Counted from the first letter of the stretch, positions 11,844 through 20,088 are shown. The stretch is DNA of 64,000 bases from Clostridia bacterium (GCA_017465145.1 JAFTWU010000010.1:1-64000), one strand, 5' to 3'. Numbers and translations: made by a program. Notes: a model not told the origin generated them from the sequence alone.

Positions 11844-12548
11844 TTATTTAATAAGAGTGCCGATAGTTTCGCCACATACTGCGCGAACAAGTGCGTTTTC
11901 TTCAAATAAGCCAAACGCTAAAACGTTAATTTCGTTTTCCATGCAAATGGTAATTGCCGTGGTATCCATAGCCTTTAAGCCTTGCGCAATATAATCTTTA
12001 TAAGAAACTTGGTCAAGTTTTTTAGCGTTGGGGTTAAGTTTGGGGTCACTATCGTAAATACCGTCAACGTTTTTAGCAAGAAGTAATACTTCCGCACCGA
12101 TTTCCGCAGCGCGAAGTGCCGCCGCCGTATCCGTTGTGAAATAGGGGTTACCCGTTCCACAAGCAAAGATTACTACTCTGCCCTTACCAAGATGGCTCAT
12201 AGCCTTTCTTAAAATATAAGGTTCTGCAACGCGGGTAATAGTAAGCGCCGTTTGAACGCGGGTGGGAACGCCCTTTCTTTCCAAAGCGTCTTGAAGACCA
12301 AGCGCGTTAATAACGGTGGCAAGCATACCCATATGGTCTGCGGTAGACCTGTCCATTTCTCTACCTTGTCTGCCACGCCAGAAGTTACCGCCACCAACGA
12401 TAATACCTATTTCAACGCCTAAATCTTTAACCGCTTTAAGTTGGTCGGTAATTTTGTCTAAAACCTTTTCGTCAATGCCGTTACCTTTTTCGCCTGCTAA
12501 CGCTTCGCCTGAAAGTTTAATGATAACCCTTTTATATACCGCTTGCAT
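11844..12548 (-). CDS. pyrH: UMP kinase
   Basis: A 234-residue hexameric amino-acid-kinase-fold enzyme that phosphorylates UMP to UDP. Seen are the N-terminal K-L-S-G-E-A-L-A-G motif, the G-G-G-N-F-W-R-G-R loop and the D[10 protein letters not shown] block. AAGGAGAA seven bases before the ATG at 12548 fixes the start; an upstream in-frame ATG has no such site. The gene has its own promoter about 90 bases upstream and is separated from tsf, its usual neighbour, by an inserted lipoprotein gene. Confidence 0.95.
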   Translation of the reverse strand: MQAVYKRVIIKLSGEALAGEKGNGIDEKVLDKITDQLKAVKDLGVEIGIIVGGGNFWRGRQGREMDRSTADHMGMLATVINALGLQDALERKGVPTRVQTALTITRVAEPYILRKAMSHLGKGRVVIFACGTGNPYFTTDTAAALRAAEIGAEVLLLAKNVDGIYDSDPKLNPNAKKLDQVSYKDYIAQGLKAMDTTAITICMENEINVLAFGLFEENALVRAVCGETIGTLIK

Positions 12549-12620
12549 AAAATTCTCCTTGAGCAAATAAATAGCATAAAGTTTTGGCATAAATTTAACC
12601 TGCCCAACTTTATCTTATAC

Positions 12621-12649
12621 ATTATATACTTTTTTTTGCCGTTTGTCTA
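12621..12649 (-). promoter_or_regulatory. Promoter of the pyrH operon
   Basis: Minus-strand TAGACA (12644-12649), 17-base spacer, TATAAT (12621-12626). The -35 side lies inside the duplicated 47-base segment described separately. Confidence 0.7.
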
Positions 12650-12679
12650 TATCATTATTAAAACTGAAAGATAATTTTA
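12633..12679 (-). repeat. 47-base direct repeat, copy A (upstream of pyrH)
   Basis: Identical at 46 of 47 positions to 14355-14401. Both copies carry the -35 region of a promoter and lie on either side of the BspA-like lipoprotein gene. Confidence 0.85.
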
Positions 12680-12720
12680 GTGGAAAATTTAACTAAAAAC
12701 GCTACCTTTCTTAAAATATA

Positions 12721-12749
12721 AAAAGAACCCGAAATTAACGGGTTCTTTT
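12721..12749 (-). terminator. Terminator after the BspA-like lipoprotein gene
   Basis: AAAAGAACCCG / CGGGTTCTTTT perfect arms with a 7-base loop and T run, about 40 bases after the stop codon. Confidence 0.8.
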
Positions 12750-12786
12750 ATAAGATATTTTAGTTTCTAACGTTAATAAATAAACG

Positions 12787-14298
12787 TTAACCAAATGTTG
12801 CCGTGATATCCACGTCTCCATCAGAACAATGAACTATGCTTGCGGGAATATCGTCGTTCCAACCTTCTTCTGCAAATACGTTTGCCCACGCCTTAATTGT
12901 GGCAAAAAAGTATACGTTAGCAAGCGACGTGCAACCTTGAAACGCGGAACTATAAATATAGCAATCAGAGTTTATATAAATGGTAGATAATGAACTACAA
13001 CCAGAAAAAGCGCCTTCTGCAAGGCTTTGGAAGTTATAAGGCAGGAATACGGTTTTTAAGGACGTACACCCCTTAAACAAATCGTTACCAAATCTTCTTA
13101 TTGAACTTCTAGATAAGTCAACGTGTTCAAGAGCCGTGCAATCTTTAAATATAAACGCTGGTAAATTTATAAGATTAGTGTTGGTTATTTCAAGTCTTTT
13201 TATATTGGTTTGCCCTTGAAAAGCCGATTCTGCTATTCCCGTAATAGACGTATTTCCAACGCGTGATGGAATAATTATATCTTCTACGGCTTTGCCAAGT
13301 TCTGTAAAGCCTGTTATAACATTATTTTCTATAACGAAAATTTCTGCCCAATTTGCGGTGTATTTTTTATTACCTGAACTACCCTTTTCTATTGTAACGG
13401 TTTTTACGGGTGTTGTTTGACCTGCATACGTCCAACCAAGGAACACGTACCCGGGGTTAACGGGAGCATTTAGAGTAAACGTTTCCGTTTGAGCGGTATA
13501 CTCCGTGCGGTTGGTTGTGCTACCACCAGCAAGAACGTATTCAATGCTATATTTATTTTCGGTCCACTCTGCAACAAGTTCAGCATCGCTATCAATAGTC
13601 CACGGACCTTCGTATATAGGTTCTCCGTTATAGAACCAGCCGACTAATTGGTGTTCATCAAACGTTGCCACGGGGAAAGAGAAATGTTTTTGATAAGTTA
13701 CCGTATCGCTTGTTTTGGAAACGGTGCCACCGTTTGCATTGTAAGTTACGGTGTATTGTTTAGCCGTCCAAATTGCATTAATACGCGTATCCTTTGTGAT
13801 GGGCTGACTAAAGTCATAGTCCCAACCACTAAAAGTATAGCCTGTTCTAGATGGAATTTCACTTGGGCTAGTAACGTAATCACCTTCGCTAACGGCTATG
13901 GTTTCTAAAATAGTTTCACCCGTATCGAAAAACACCTTAAAACTATCCGCACGATAAATAACTAAAGAATAAATCGTGGTTTTGTTATCTGCTATAACCT
14001 TAACGTAAAAATAATTATTGCCAACGTTCAACTTGGTAGTTTTGTTAGAAAGTGGTTGTAATCCTTCACTATCAGTAAAGATGCTATATTCAACGTTTCC
14101 TATAGGCAAAATTTCTTGTGGAAAGAAGAAATTTGAAACATCATAATCAACAGCGCCATAAACGTTTGTACCTGTAACGGTAAACGTTTTAAAAATAACT
14201 CTACCTGTTGCCGTTTCTTTACATGCCGCACCAACACAGAAAACCGTACAGATAGATAAAATCACTATTAAAATTTTACTTGTAACGTTTCTTTTCAT
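12787..14298 (-). CDS. BspA-like surface lipoprotein with InlB-type and LRR_5 repeats
   Basis: A 503-residue exported protein. The signal peptide ends in the lipobox V-G-A-A-C (Cys26). Residues about 125-330 contain three Listeria-Bacteroides (InlB B) repeats, recognised by the Y-T-V-T-Y-N-A-N-G-G-T and G-Y-T-F-S-G-W patterns. Residues about 335-480 are BspA-type leucine-rich repeats (F-x-x-C-T-A-L-x-x-V-x-L units). Such proteins usually bind host or bacterial surface ligands; no enzyme domain is visible. AAAGGA precedes the start. It interrupts the normal tsf-pyrH linkage and lies between two copies of a promoter-containing repeat, suggesting insertion. Confidence 0.85.
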   Translation of the reverse strand: MKRNVTSKILIVILSICTVFCVGAACKETATGRVIFKTFTVTGTNVYGAVDYDVSNFFFPQEILPIGNVEYSIFTDSEGLQPLSNKTTKLNVGNNYFYVKVIADNKTTIYSLVIYRADSFKVFFDTGETILETIAVSEGDYVTSPSEIPSRTGYTFSGWDYDFSQPITKDTRINAIWTAKQYTVTYNANGGTVSKTSDTVTYQKHFSFPVATFDEHQLVGWFYNGEPIYEGPWTIDSDAELVAEWTENKYSIEYVLAGGSTTNRTEYTAQTETFTLNAPVNPGYVFLGWTYAGQTTPVKTVTIEKGSSGNKKYTANWAEIFVIENNVITGFTELGKAVEDIIIPSRVGNTSITGIAESAFQGQTNIKRLEITNTNLINLPAFIFKDCTALEHVDLSRSSIRRFGNDLFKGCTSLKTVFLPYNFQSLAEGAFSGCSSLSTIYINSDCYIYSSAFQGCTSLANVYFFATIKAWANVFAEEGWNDDIPASIVHCSDGDVDITATFG

Positions 14299-14342
14299 TT
14301 TATAAAATCCTTTATTGTAAATATTTATAGTGGCTTTTTCTA

Positions 14343-14371
14343 ATTATAACCGCATTTTTGCCGTTTGTCTA
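14343..14371 (-). promoter_or_regulatory. Promoter of the BspA-like lipoprotein gene
   Basis: Minus-strand TAGACA (14366-14371), 17-base spacer, TATAAT (14343-14348); the same architecture as the pyrH promoter, with which it shares the repeat. Confidence 0.7.
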
Positions 14372-14401
14372 TATCATTATTAAAACTGAAAGACAATTTT
14401 A
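14355..14401 (-). repeat. 47-base direct repeat, copy B (upstream of the lipoprotein gene)
   Basis: One mismatch relative to copy A at 12633-12679; the first 39 bases are identical. Confidence 0.85.
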
Positions 14402-14438
14402 TCGAAAAATTGAGATAAAAATGAAATTCTTAGAAAAA

Positions 14439-14466
14439 AAACCGACTATCGAGAGATAGTCGGTTT
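14439..14466 (-). terminator. Terminator of the rpsB-tsf operon
   Basis: AAACCGACTATC / GATAGTCGGTTT perfect 12-base arms with a GAGA loop, 36 bases after the tsf stop. Confidence 0.85.
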
Positions 14467-14501
14467 AACTTTTTGTTTTTTACTTTTTGCTTTATAAAAG
14501 C

Positions 14502-15395
14502 TTATTTTTTCATTTGAGCTTCTACTTCTGCAGCGAAGTCGTTTGTTTTCTTTTCTAAGCCTTCGCCCATTTCAAAACGGGTAAAACGCTTGATAGAAAG
14601 TTCTTTGCCCATTTCTTTACCTGCAGCTGCAACAACCTTTTCAATAGTGAGAGAAGGATCTTTAACGAAAGCTTGCTTTAATAAGCAGTTTTCATCGTAG
14701 TATTTGTTGATTTTACCTTCAACCATTTTTGCTTTAACCATATCGGGTTTGCCAGCAAGTTTGGGGTCGTTTTCAATTTGAGCAAGAAGAATTTTCTTTT
14801 CGTTTTCAACGATTTCAGCGGGAACTTCTTCAGCGCAAAGATATAAGGGCTTTGCTGCTGCGATTTGAAGTGCTACGTCGTGAGCAAGTGCCTTAGCACC
14901 GTCGCAAGTGCAACCTGCGATTTCAACGATAACGCCAACCTTACCACCACCGTGGATATAGGTTTCAACAACGCCACCTTCTACAACGTATTTAGCGAAA
15001 CGACGGATAGCGATTTTTTCACCGATTTTAGCGGTAGCAGCGATAGTGTCTGCTTCCTTTGCAGCGATTAATGCTTCAGTATCAGCAATGTCGTTATCTG
15101 CAACGTATTCAGCAACGCTGTTAACGAATTCTTTATATTGGTCGCCCTTTGCAACGAAGTCGGTTTCGCAGTTAACTTCTACTAATACGCCGGTGTTACC
15201 CTTAATTAAAGCAGATACGATACCTTCTGCAGCAATTCTAGATGCCTTTTTAGCAGCGGTAGCAATACCCTTTTCTCTTAAAAATTCAACGGCCTTTTCC
15301 ATATCGCCATCGGTTTCTTTTAAAGCCTTTTGGCAATCTGCAACGCCTGCGCCCGTCTTTTTGCGGAGTTCCATTACGTCTTTACTAGTAAACAT
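14502..15395 (-). CDS. tsf: Elongation factor Ts
   Basis: A 297-residue guanine nucleotide exchange factor for EF-Tu. The N-terminal UBA-like domain (V-M-E-L-R-K-K-T-G-A-G-V block) and the T-D-F motif that contacts EF-Tu (about residue 80) are present, followed by the two dimerisation-type subdomains expected for a full-length bacterial EF-Ts. It follows rpsB by 21 bases and is closed by a strong terminator, so the usual continuation into pyrH is broken. Confidence 0.96.
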   Translation of the reverse strand: MFTSKDVMELRKKTGAGVADCQKALKETDGDMEKAVEFLREKGIATAAKKASRIAAEGIVSALIKGNTGVLVEVNCETDFVAKGDQYKEFVNSVAEYVADNDIADTEALIAAKEADTIAATAKIGEKIAIRRFAKYVVEGGVVETYIHGGGKVGVIVEIAGCTCDGAKALAHDVALQIAAAKPLYLCAEEVPAEIVENEKKILLAQIENDPKLAGKPDMVKAKMVEGKINKYYDENCLLKQAFVKDPSLTIEKVVAAAGKEMGKELSIKRFTRFEMGEGLEKKTNDFAAEVEAQMKK

Positions 15396-15416
15396 AGGTT
15401 ATAATCTCCTTAAAAA

Positions 15417-16163
15417 TTATTCAGCTTTTTCAGCTACTTCTTCTTGAGCTTCTTCAGCCTTTTCAGCTTCTAATTGTTCGCCTTGGTTTGCTTCGATAAC
15501 AGCGTCTGCAATTACAGAAGCGATAAGTTTAACCGCACGGATAGCATCGTCGTTACCAGGGATAACGTGATCGATAACGTCGGGGTCACAGTTGGTATCG
15601 GTGATTGCTACGATGGGGATGTTTAATTTCTTAGCTTCTAAAACTGCGATATCTTCTTGTTCGGGGTCAACGATAAACATAACGCCGGGAAGAGTTCTCA
15701 TTTCCTTAATACCGCCAAGGTTAGCTTCTAGTTTGTCGCGTTCAGCTTTCAAACCGATAACTTCCTTTTTGGGAAGAAGGTCGAATTCGCCCATCTTTTC
15801 CATGTTGTTTAATTTGTTAAGTCTTTCAATTCTTGACCTGATGGTCTTGAAGTTGGTAAGCGTACCGCCAAGCCATCTGTTGTTGATGTAGTATTGACCA
15901 CATCTTTCAGCTTCTTCTTTGATAGCTTCTTGAGCTTGCTTTTTAGTACCAACGAAAAGTACGCTCTTGCTAGCTTTAACTTGTTCTACAACGAAAGGAT
16001 AAACGTCGTTTTCGATAAGTTCAACGGTCTTTTCAAGGTTGATAATGTGAATACCGTTTCTTTCACCGTAGATGTACTTTTTCATCTTGGGGTTCCAACG
16101 CCTTGTTTGGTGACCAAAGTGAACACCGGTTTCAAGGAGTTGCTTCATGTTGATTACTGCCAT
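15417..16163 (-). CDS. rpsB: 30S ribosomal protein S2
   Basis: A 248-residue S2 protein; characteristic blocks are [14 protein letters not shown] near the start and the [11 protein letters not shown] motif near 95-105, with a Glu/Ala-rich C-terminal tail. GGAGGT nine bases before the ATG at 16163 decides the start. First gene of the rpsB-tsf unit, behind a structured leader of about 115 bases that may mediate autoregulation. Confidence 0.96.
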   Translation of the reverse strand: MAVINMKQLLETGVHFGHQTRRWNPKMKKYIYGERNGIHIINLEKTVELIENDVYPFVVEQVKASKSVLFVGTKKQAQEAIKEEAERCGQYYINNRWLGGTLTNFKTIRSRIERLNKLNNMEKMGEFDLLPKKEVIGLKAERDKLEANLGGIKEMRTLPGVMFIVDPEQEDIAVLEAKKLNIPIVAITDTNCDPDVIDHVIPGNDDAIRAVKLIASVIADAVIEANQGEQLEAEKAEEAQEEVAEKAE

Positions 16164-16279
16164 AATAAATACCTCCGTTTTCTTCCTCCCCACCGCCTTT
16201 TAGCCGGCAAACATATCCGCGGGTTGTGGATTTTGCGGACACACGATAAGCCGAAAGCTTAATGGGTGCGAATTTTTGC
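16164..16279 (-). promoter_or_regulatory. Structured rpsB mRNA leader (candidate autoregulatory element)
   Basis: Read on the minus strand the leader can form TAAGC(TTTCG)GCTTA, then a TCCGC/GCGGA stem with a 14-base loop, then a C-CGG/CCG-rich hairpin close to the ribosome binding site. Ribosomal protein leaders of this kind are often bound by their product. I do not recognise a described family, so the assignment is inference. Confidence 0.4.
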
Positions 16280-16285
16280 TTGTAT

Positions 16286-16313
16286 ATTTTAACACAATAC
16301 CCCCGCTTTGCAA
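16286..16313 (-). promoter_or_regulatory. Probable rpsB promoter
   Basis: Minus-strand TTGCAA (16308-16313), 16-base spacer, TAAAAT (16286-16291), about 120 bases before the start codon. Confidence 0.55.
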
Positions 16314-16382
16314 CGATTTTACCCGTTTATTTTAAACTTTATATATACTTTTGACGTTTTTTTCTTAACCGCGTTAAAACGC

Positions 16383-16412
16383 TTGCTATATCTTGTGGTT
16401 TTATGCTATTAT
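16383..16412 (+). promoter_or_regulatory. Promoter of the glycine riboswitch-AGCS unit
   Basis: TTGCTA (16383-16388), 18-base spacer, TATTAT (16407-16412), about 30 bases upstream of the first aptamer. The spacer begins with TATCTTGTGG, a string repeated in a similar setting at about 29.76 kb. Confidence 0.55.
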
Positions 16413-16439
16413 AGGCACGACAAACTAAATAAACGCCAA

Positions 16440-16635
16440 GTGAAACGTGCGGAAAAAGTATTTTTACTACCGAAGGAGTAACACTCTCAGGTGCACTAGA
16501 CAGTGTAAGGACCGTTCGTTGATGGCTTTCTGGAGAATCTCAAAACAGTTGAGTACCGAAGGGGCAAAAACCAAAAGAGCATAGAAATATGAATTGCGGT
16601 TTAATCTCTCAGGTAAAAGGACAGAACTTATAGTT
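16440..16635 (+). promoter_or_regulatory. Tandem glycine riboswitch
   Basis: Two consecutive aptamers are recognisable. The first contains ACCGAAGGAGTAA and CTCTCAGGTGC...AAGGAC (about 16445-16515). The second contains CTGGAGA, ACCGAAGGGGCAA and CTCTCAGGTAAAAGGACAGA (about 16530-16630). This is the classical cooperative glycine riboswitch. It precedes an amino-acid symporter and is followed by a terminator hairpin, so glycine probably allows read-through. Confidence 0.92.
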
Positions 16636-16686
16636 TAGCGGTGTAAGTAGGATAAGTGGTATCGTGCTTATGGCGCGCTGTTTTGG

Positions 16687-16715
16687 GGTTGAACTTATTG
16701 AAGTTCAGCCTTTTT
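16687..16715 (+). terminator. Attenuator hairpin of the glycine riboswitch
   Basis: GGTTGAACTT / AAGTTCAGCC arms (16687-16710, one G-U pair) followed by TTTTT, between the second aptamer and the ribosome binding site. Confidence 0.75.
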
Positions 16716-16757
16716 CTTATTCTTTTTATGGGTAAAAAGTTCTATGGAGGAACGTTT

Positions 16758-18260
16758 ATGGAAAAATTATACGATATACTAAATTGGATTGACGGAAATA
16801 TTTTATGGGGTATTCCCATGATTGTATTAATATTGCTTAGCGGTATTTTCTTATCAATAAGAAGCAAATTCTTGCAAGTAAGAAAGTTCGGCACGTCGCT
16901 AAAGCACACCGTTGGTGGCACGATTAAACAAATGAAGAAAAAAGATAAAAAATCTAAAAACCCCAACGCAATTACGCCCTTTGAAGCTTTTTCAACCGCA
17001 GTTTCAGGCACGGTTGGTACTGGTAACATTGTTGGCGTAACTACTGCAATTATATCCGGTGGTCCCGGTGCAGTTTTCTGGATGTGGATTTCAGCCTTCT
17101 TTGGTATGTTTACAAAGTTTGCAGAAATAGTTCTTGGTCTATTCTATCGCAAAAAAAATACCAAGGGTGAATTTGCAGGTGGTCCTATGTACTATATAGA
17201 ACACGGAACTAAACAAAAGTGGCTTGCAATTTTATTCGCGGTATTTACTATTTTAGCAGCTATCGGTATGGGCTCAGTTCAAGCAGATACTATTCAAAAC
17301 ACTTGGAAGACTGCATTTGAAATTCCCACTTGGGTAACTGCGTTAATAATAGTTGCGTTTACCGCTCTTATCGTAATTGGTGGTCTTAAACGTATTGGTA
17401 AAGTTACCTCTTTACTAGTTCCATTTATGATTCTTTTGTTCCTTATTTTGGCAATAGTGTTAGTTTGCGTAAACATAACCGCAGTACCCGCAGCGTTTGC
17501 TTCAATTTTCACTTCTGCGTTTAGCGCAAAATCAATGCTAGGCGGTTTTATGGGTTACGGTATTTCACAAGCTATGCGCTTTGGTTTTGCCCGTGGTATT
17601 TTCTCTAACGAAGCAGGTCTTGGTTCTGCATCTATTGCACACAGTACCGCAGGCACGAAAGAACCCGTTGAACAAGGTCTTTGGGGCATCTTTGAAGTTT
17701 TCGTAGACACTTTCGTAGTATGCACGCTTACCGCATTATTCGTTTTAACCTCTGGTCTTGACGGCAACACTGTTGGCGACGGTGCAAGCGTAGCAATGGG
17801 CGCGTTTAACAAGGTGTTTGGAACTTTTGGTACTATTGCATATAGCATTATATTACCACTATTTGCCTTCTCTACTATATTGGCATGGTCTTTATACGGC
17901 TCTAAAGCAGCACAATACCTATTCAAAAAGCATCAAAAAGCAGCAGACCTTGGCTTTAACGTTATTTATCTTTTATTGATTATCGGCATGGCTCTTTTAA
18001 CCTTCTTCTGCGGTGATAATTTGGGTTCTGATTTCGTATGGCTTATTTCCGATATGACCAACGCGCTTATGGCTATACCTAACCTTATTGCTTTAGTAGT
18101 TCTTAGTGGCGTATTAATGAAGGTTGTTAAAAACTATTTTGATAGAAAGAAAGGGCTTGATATTAAACCCCTAATTTCCGCTTACGACGATGAAGGCTTT
18201 ATGACTAGCACTAAGAAAGAAAACGCTTCTGTAGATTCAAGCGACGTTGCAAAAGAATAA
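16758..18260 (+). CDS. Alanine or glycine:cation symporter (AGCS family)
   Basis: A 500-residue sodium-coupled amino-acid carrier with about eleven membrane segments. The AGCS signature G-T-G-N-I-V-G-V-T-T-A-I near residues 90-101 and the P-M-Y-Y-I-E-H-G motif are clear. The glycine riboswitch upstream indicates that it handles glycine, either taking it up or exporting excess. GGAGG seven bases before the ATG at 16758 fixes the start; in-frame codons further upstream overlap the attenuator. Ends at a perfect terminator. Confidence 0.94.
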   Translation: MEKLYDILNWIDGNILWGIPMIVLILLSGIFLSIRSKFLQVRKFGTSLKHTVGGTIKQMKKKDKKSKNPNAITPFEAFSTAVSGTVGTGNIVGVTTAIISGGPGAVFWMWISAFFGMFTKFAEIVLGLFYRKKNTKGEFAGGPMYYIEHGTKQKWLAILFAVFTILAAIGMGSVQADTIQNTWKTAFEIPTWVTALIIVAFTALIVIGGLKRIGKVTSLLVPFMILLFLILAIVLVCVNITAVPAAFASIFTSAFSAKSMLGGFMGYGISQAMRFGFARGIFSNEAGLGSASIAHSTAGTKEPVEQGLWGIFEVFVDTFVVCTLTALFVLTSGLDGNTVGDGASVAMGAFNKVFGTFGTIAYSIILPLFAFSTILAWSLYGSKAAQYLFKKHQKAADLGFNVIYLLLIIGMALLTFFCGDNLGSDFVWLISDMTNALMAIPNLIALVVLSGVLMKVVKNYFDRKKGLDIKPLISAYDDEGFMTSTKKENASVDSSDVAKE

Positions 18261-18302
18261 ACGTAAGAAATAAACGTAGTGTTAAAAATTAAAAAATAGA
18301 TT

Positions 18303-18336
18303 AAAAGCGACCGACTTAATATAGTCGGTCGCTTTT
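18303..18336. terminator. Bidirectional terminator after the AGCS gene
   Basis: AAAAGCGACCGACT / AGTCGGTCGCTTTT, 14-base perfect arms, between two convergent genes. Confidence 0.88.
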
Positions 18337-18357
18337 CGTTTACTTTTAACTTTTTTA

Positions 18358-18759
18358 TCAGTTGTCGGTAGGTTCTAAACTTTCTGCTTCTGCAGCAAGT
18401 TCGTCTTCTTCTAATACACGGCAGAATTCTTCAAACACTTCGTCTAAGAGTGCTTCGTCTTCTACGGGTAAAAGTTCTGCGGTTTCTTCGTCGTCACCAG
18501 AAAGTTCAAAGATGATAAGGTCGTCGTCTTCAATACCTTCCATTTGTTCAGCGGGTTCAAAAGCAGAATAGTTTTTGCCCTTGTATTCAATAGTACCTAC
18601 GAAATAGAACTTTAATTCTCTACCGTCGTCTGCGGTTAAAATTACAACGTCGTCTTCCCATTCACAACCGCAATCACAGTCGTGGTCGCAAGCATCGTGG
18701 TCGTGTTCACAGTTGCAGTCGCCTTCGCAGTTACATAATTTCTTTTCCTTTTCGCTCAT
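18358..18759 (-). CDS. DUF1292 protein (YrzB-like) with Cys/His-rich N-terminus
   Basis: A 133-residue very acidic protein. Residues about 35-105 match the DUF1292 pattern (I-L-T-A-D-D-G-R-E-L ... F-x-F-V-G-T-I-E-Y ... Y-x-A-F-E-P). The first 32 residues contain seven Cys and four His in C-N-C, H-D-H and C-D-C-G-C clusters, suggestive of metal binding and unusual for the core family. It lies 14 bases after ruvX, the association seen for yrrK-yrzB in Bacillus. Function is not established. Confidence 0.82.
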   Translation of the reverse strand: MSEKEKKLCNCEGDCNCEHDHDACDHDCDCGCEWEDDVVILTADDGRELKFYFVGTIEYKGKNYSAFEPAEQMEGIEDDDLIIFELSGDDEETAELLPVEDEALLDEVFEEFCRVLEEDELAAEAESLEPTDN

Positions 18760-18772
18760 AATAAATCTCCTT

Positions 18773-19213
18773 TTACTTATTATCCGTTTTATTGTTATTT
18801 TTATTCTTTTCGTTCAAAAACCCTTGCAAAATAGACGCGGCGGCAAGGCTATCCACAAGCCCCTTTCGCTCTTCACGCGATTTGCCTTGAGAAATTAAAA
18901 CTTCTTCTGCTTCACAAGTAGTGCAACGCTCGTCAACCGTAAAAACTTCAACGCCCAAATTTTCTTTAAGTTTTTCAATAAAGAAAAGTGCCTTTTGCGT
19001 TTGAATAGAAGGCGTGCCGTCAAAGTTAACGGGCAAACCGCAAACTAGCGCGGTAACGCACCTTTCTTTAACGTAACCTTCAATTTTAGCAAGGTCGGTT
19101 TTAAGGTTTTTGCGGTGATAGGTTTCTACCGGCAAAGAATATGTATTGAACGGGTCGGAAACGGCAATGCCTATACGCTTATCGCCGATATCCAAGCATA
19201 AAAATCTTTCCAC
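18773..19213 (-). CDS. ruvX: RuvX/YqgF-type RNase H-fold nuclease
   Basis: A 146-residue protein of the YqgF family, a putative Holliday-junction resolvase also implicated in 16S rRNA processing. Acidic catalytic positions are visible in L-D-I-G-D-K-R-I-G-I-A (Asp7), V-D-E-R-C-T-T near 100 and V-D-S-L-A-A-A-S-I-L near 125. Followed by the DUF1292 gene, as in Firmicutes generally. No clear promoter was found in the repeat-bearing upstream stretch. Confidence 0.92.
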   Translation of the reverse strand: MERFLCLDIGDKRIGIAVSDPFNTYSLPVETYHRKNLKTDLAKIEGYVKERCVTALVCGLPVNFDGTPSIQTQKALFFIEKLKENLGVEVFTVDERCTTCEAEEVLISQGKSREERKGLVDSLAAASILQGFLNEKNKNNNKTDNK

Positions 19214-19306
19214 CTTTTTATTGTAACATAAAAATTAAACTCAGGCAACATTTATATTTTTTTATTTGCAAAAATTTAACTTTTTTCCGCTTTTGTTTAA
19301 CCTTAC

Positions 19307-19381
19307 CCGCACGTTAGGTTGCATCAACTTCCCCACACGTCAAGTCGCCCTAACGCCACCGCACGTTAAGTCGCCCTAAAG
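19307..19381. repeat. Three imperfect direct repeats of about 22 bases
   Basis: Units start near 19307, 19334 and 19359 and share the pattern C-A-C-G-T-(T/C)-A-(A/G)-G-T followed by CGCCCTAA in the last two. They lie between ruvX and the terminator of the next gene, contain no reading frame of note, and are G+C-richer than the flanks. Function is unknown. Confidence 0.5.
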
Positions 19382-19384
19382 AAA

Positions 19385-19418
19385 AAAGAACTTGTGCGCT
19401 ATTTTCGACAAGTTCTTT
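19385..19418 (-). terminator. Terminator after the small YtxH-like gene
   Basis: AAAGAACTTGT / ACAAGTTCTTT arms 20 bases downstream of the stop codon at 19438. Confidence 0.75.
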
Positions 19419-19437
19419 ATAAAAGGTAGATTAATTT

Positions 19438-19599
19438 TTACTTTTTAAGTTTAGAAAGTTCTTCCATTTTCATTTTTGCGGCTTTTTCTACTTCTGCTTG
19501 ACCTTCTTTAACAAGGTCGCGTGCCTTTACTGAATTAGTAACCAAAAGAGCACCGCCAAGCATACCTAAAATTACACCGCATAAAAATTTTTCGCCCAT
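19438..19599 (-). CDS. Small YtxH-like membrane-associated protein
   Basis: A 53-residue frame with ATG at 19599 preceded by AAAGGGGG eight bases upstream and followed by a terminator. The N-terminal segment M-G-E-K-F-L-C-G-V-I-L-G-M-L-G-G-A-L-L-V is a single glycine-zipper-like membrane helix; the rest is a charged amphipathic helix rich in Lys and Glu. This is the layout of YtxH/YtxG-like small proteins, whose role is not well established. Good signals at both ends support it as a real gene. Confidence 0.75.
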   Translation of the reverse strand: MGEKFLCGVILGMLGGALLVTNSVKARDLVKEGQAEVEKAAKMKMEELSKLKK

Positions 19600-19648
19600 A
19601 ATTATCCCCCTTTAACGCTATTATGCGCGAATTTTGGCGAATTATACG

Positions 19649-19680
19649 AAAAGGGTGCAAGTTGTTCTTGCGCCCTTTTT
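19649..19680 (-). terminator. Terminator of the isc operon
   Basis: AAAAGGGTGCAAG / CTTGCGCCCTTTT arms (one G-U pair), 37 bases after the iscU stop. Confidence 0.8.
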
Positions 19681-19716
19681 ACTCTTTAAATTATTGTATT
19701 TTTTACGCGTTACACA

Positions 19717-20088
19717 TTACGCTTGTTTTTTTGATTGATAATCTTCAATAGCCTTTTTAATTGCTTCTTCTGCCAAAACTGAACAATGCAATTTTTGTGC
19801 GGGAAGACCACCAAGACATTCTACTACACGGCGGTTAGTTAACTTTAGCGCTTCTTCAACCGTCATACCCTTTACCATTTCGGTAGCGGTAGAACTTGTT
19901 GCAATAGCGGCAGCGCAACCGAAAGTTTTAAACTTAGCGTCTACGATAATATCGTTTTCAATCTTTAAAAAGATTTGCATAATATCGCCACAATTTTCGT
20001 TACCAACTAAGCCAACGCCGTCGGCATTTTCTATTTCTCCTACGTTTTTGGGGTTTTTAAAAACGTCCATAACCTTTTCGTTATACAT
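19717..20088 (-). CDS. iscU: Iron-sulfur cluster scaffold protein, IscU/NifU N-terminal type
   Basis: A 123-residue scaffold on which Fe-S clusters are assembled before transfer. The three ligand cysteines are Cys33 (G-N-E-N-C-G-D), Cys58 (T-F-G-C-A-A-A) and Cys102 (L-H-C-S-V-L-A), with the conserved Asp35. AAGGAGAT precedes the ATG at 20088, which overlaps the last 8 bases of iscS, so the two are translationally coupled. It lacks the zinc-site insertion typical of SufU, supporting the IscU/NifU class. Confidence 0.94.
   Translation of the reverse strand: MYNEKVMDVFKNPKNVGEIENADGVGLVGNENCGDIMQIFLKIENDIIVDAKFKTFGCAAAIATSSTATEMVKGMTVEEALKLTNRRVVECLGGLPAQKLHCSVLAEEAIKKAIEDYQSKKQA

Noticed and set aside
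12633-14401. Direct repeats considered as transposon target duplications
   Set aside because: A 47-base duplication is far longer than normal target-site duplications, and no transposase or terminal inverted repeats are visible.
19307-19381. Triple repeat considered as a small CRISPR array
   Set aside because: Units are imperfect, only three, and separated by about 4-5 bases rather than spacers of about 30; no cas genes are nearby.
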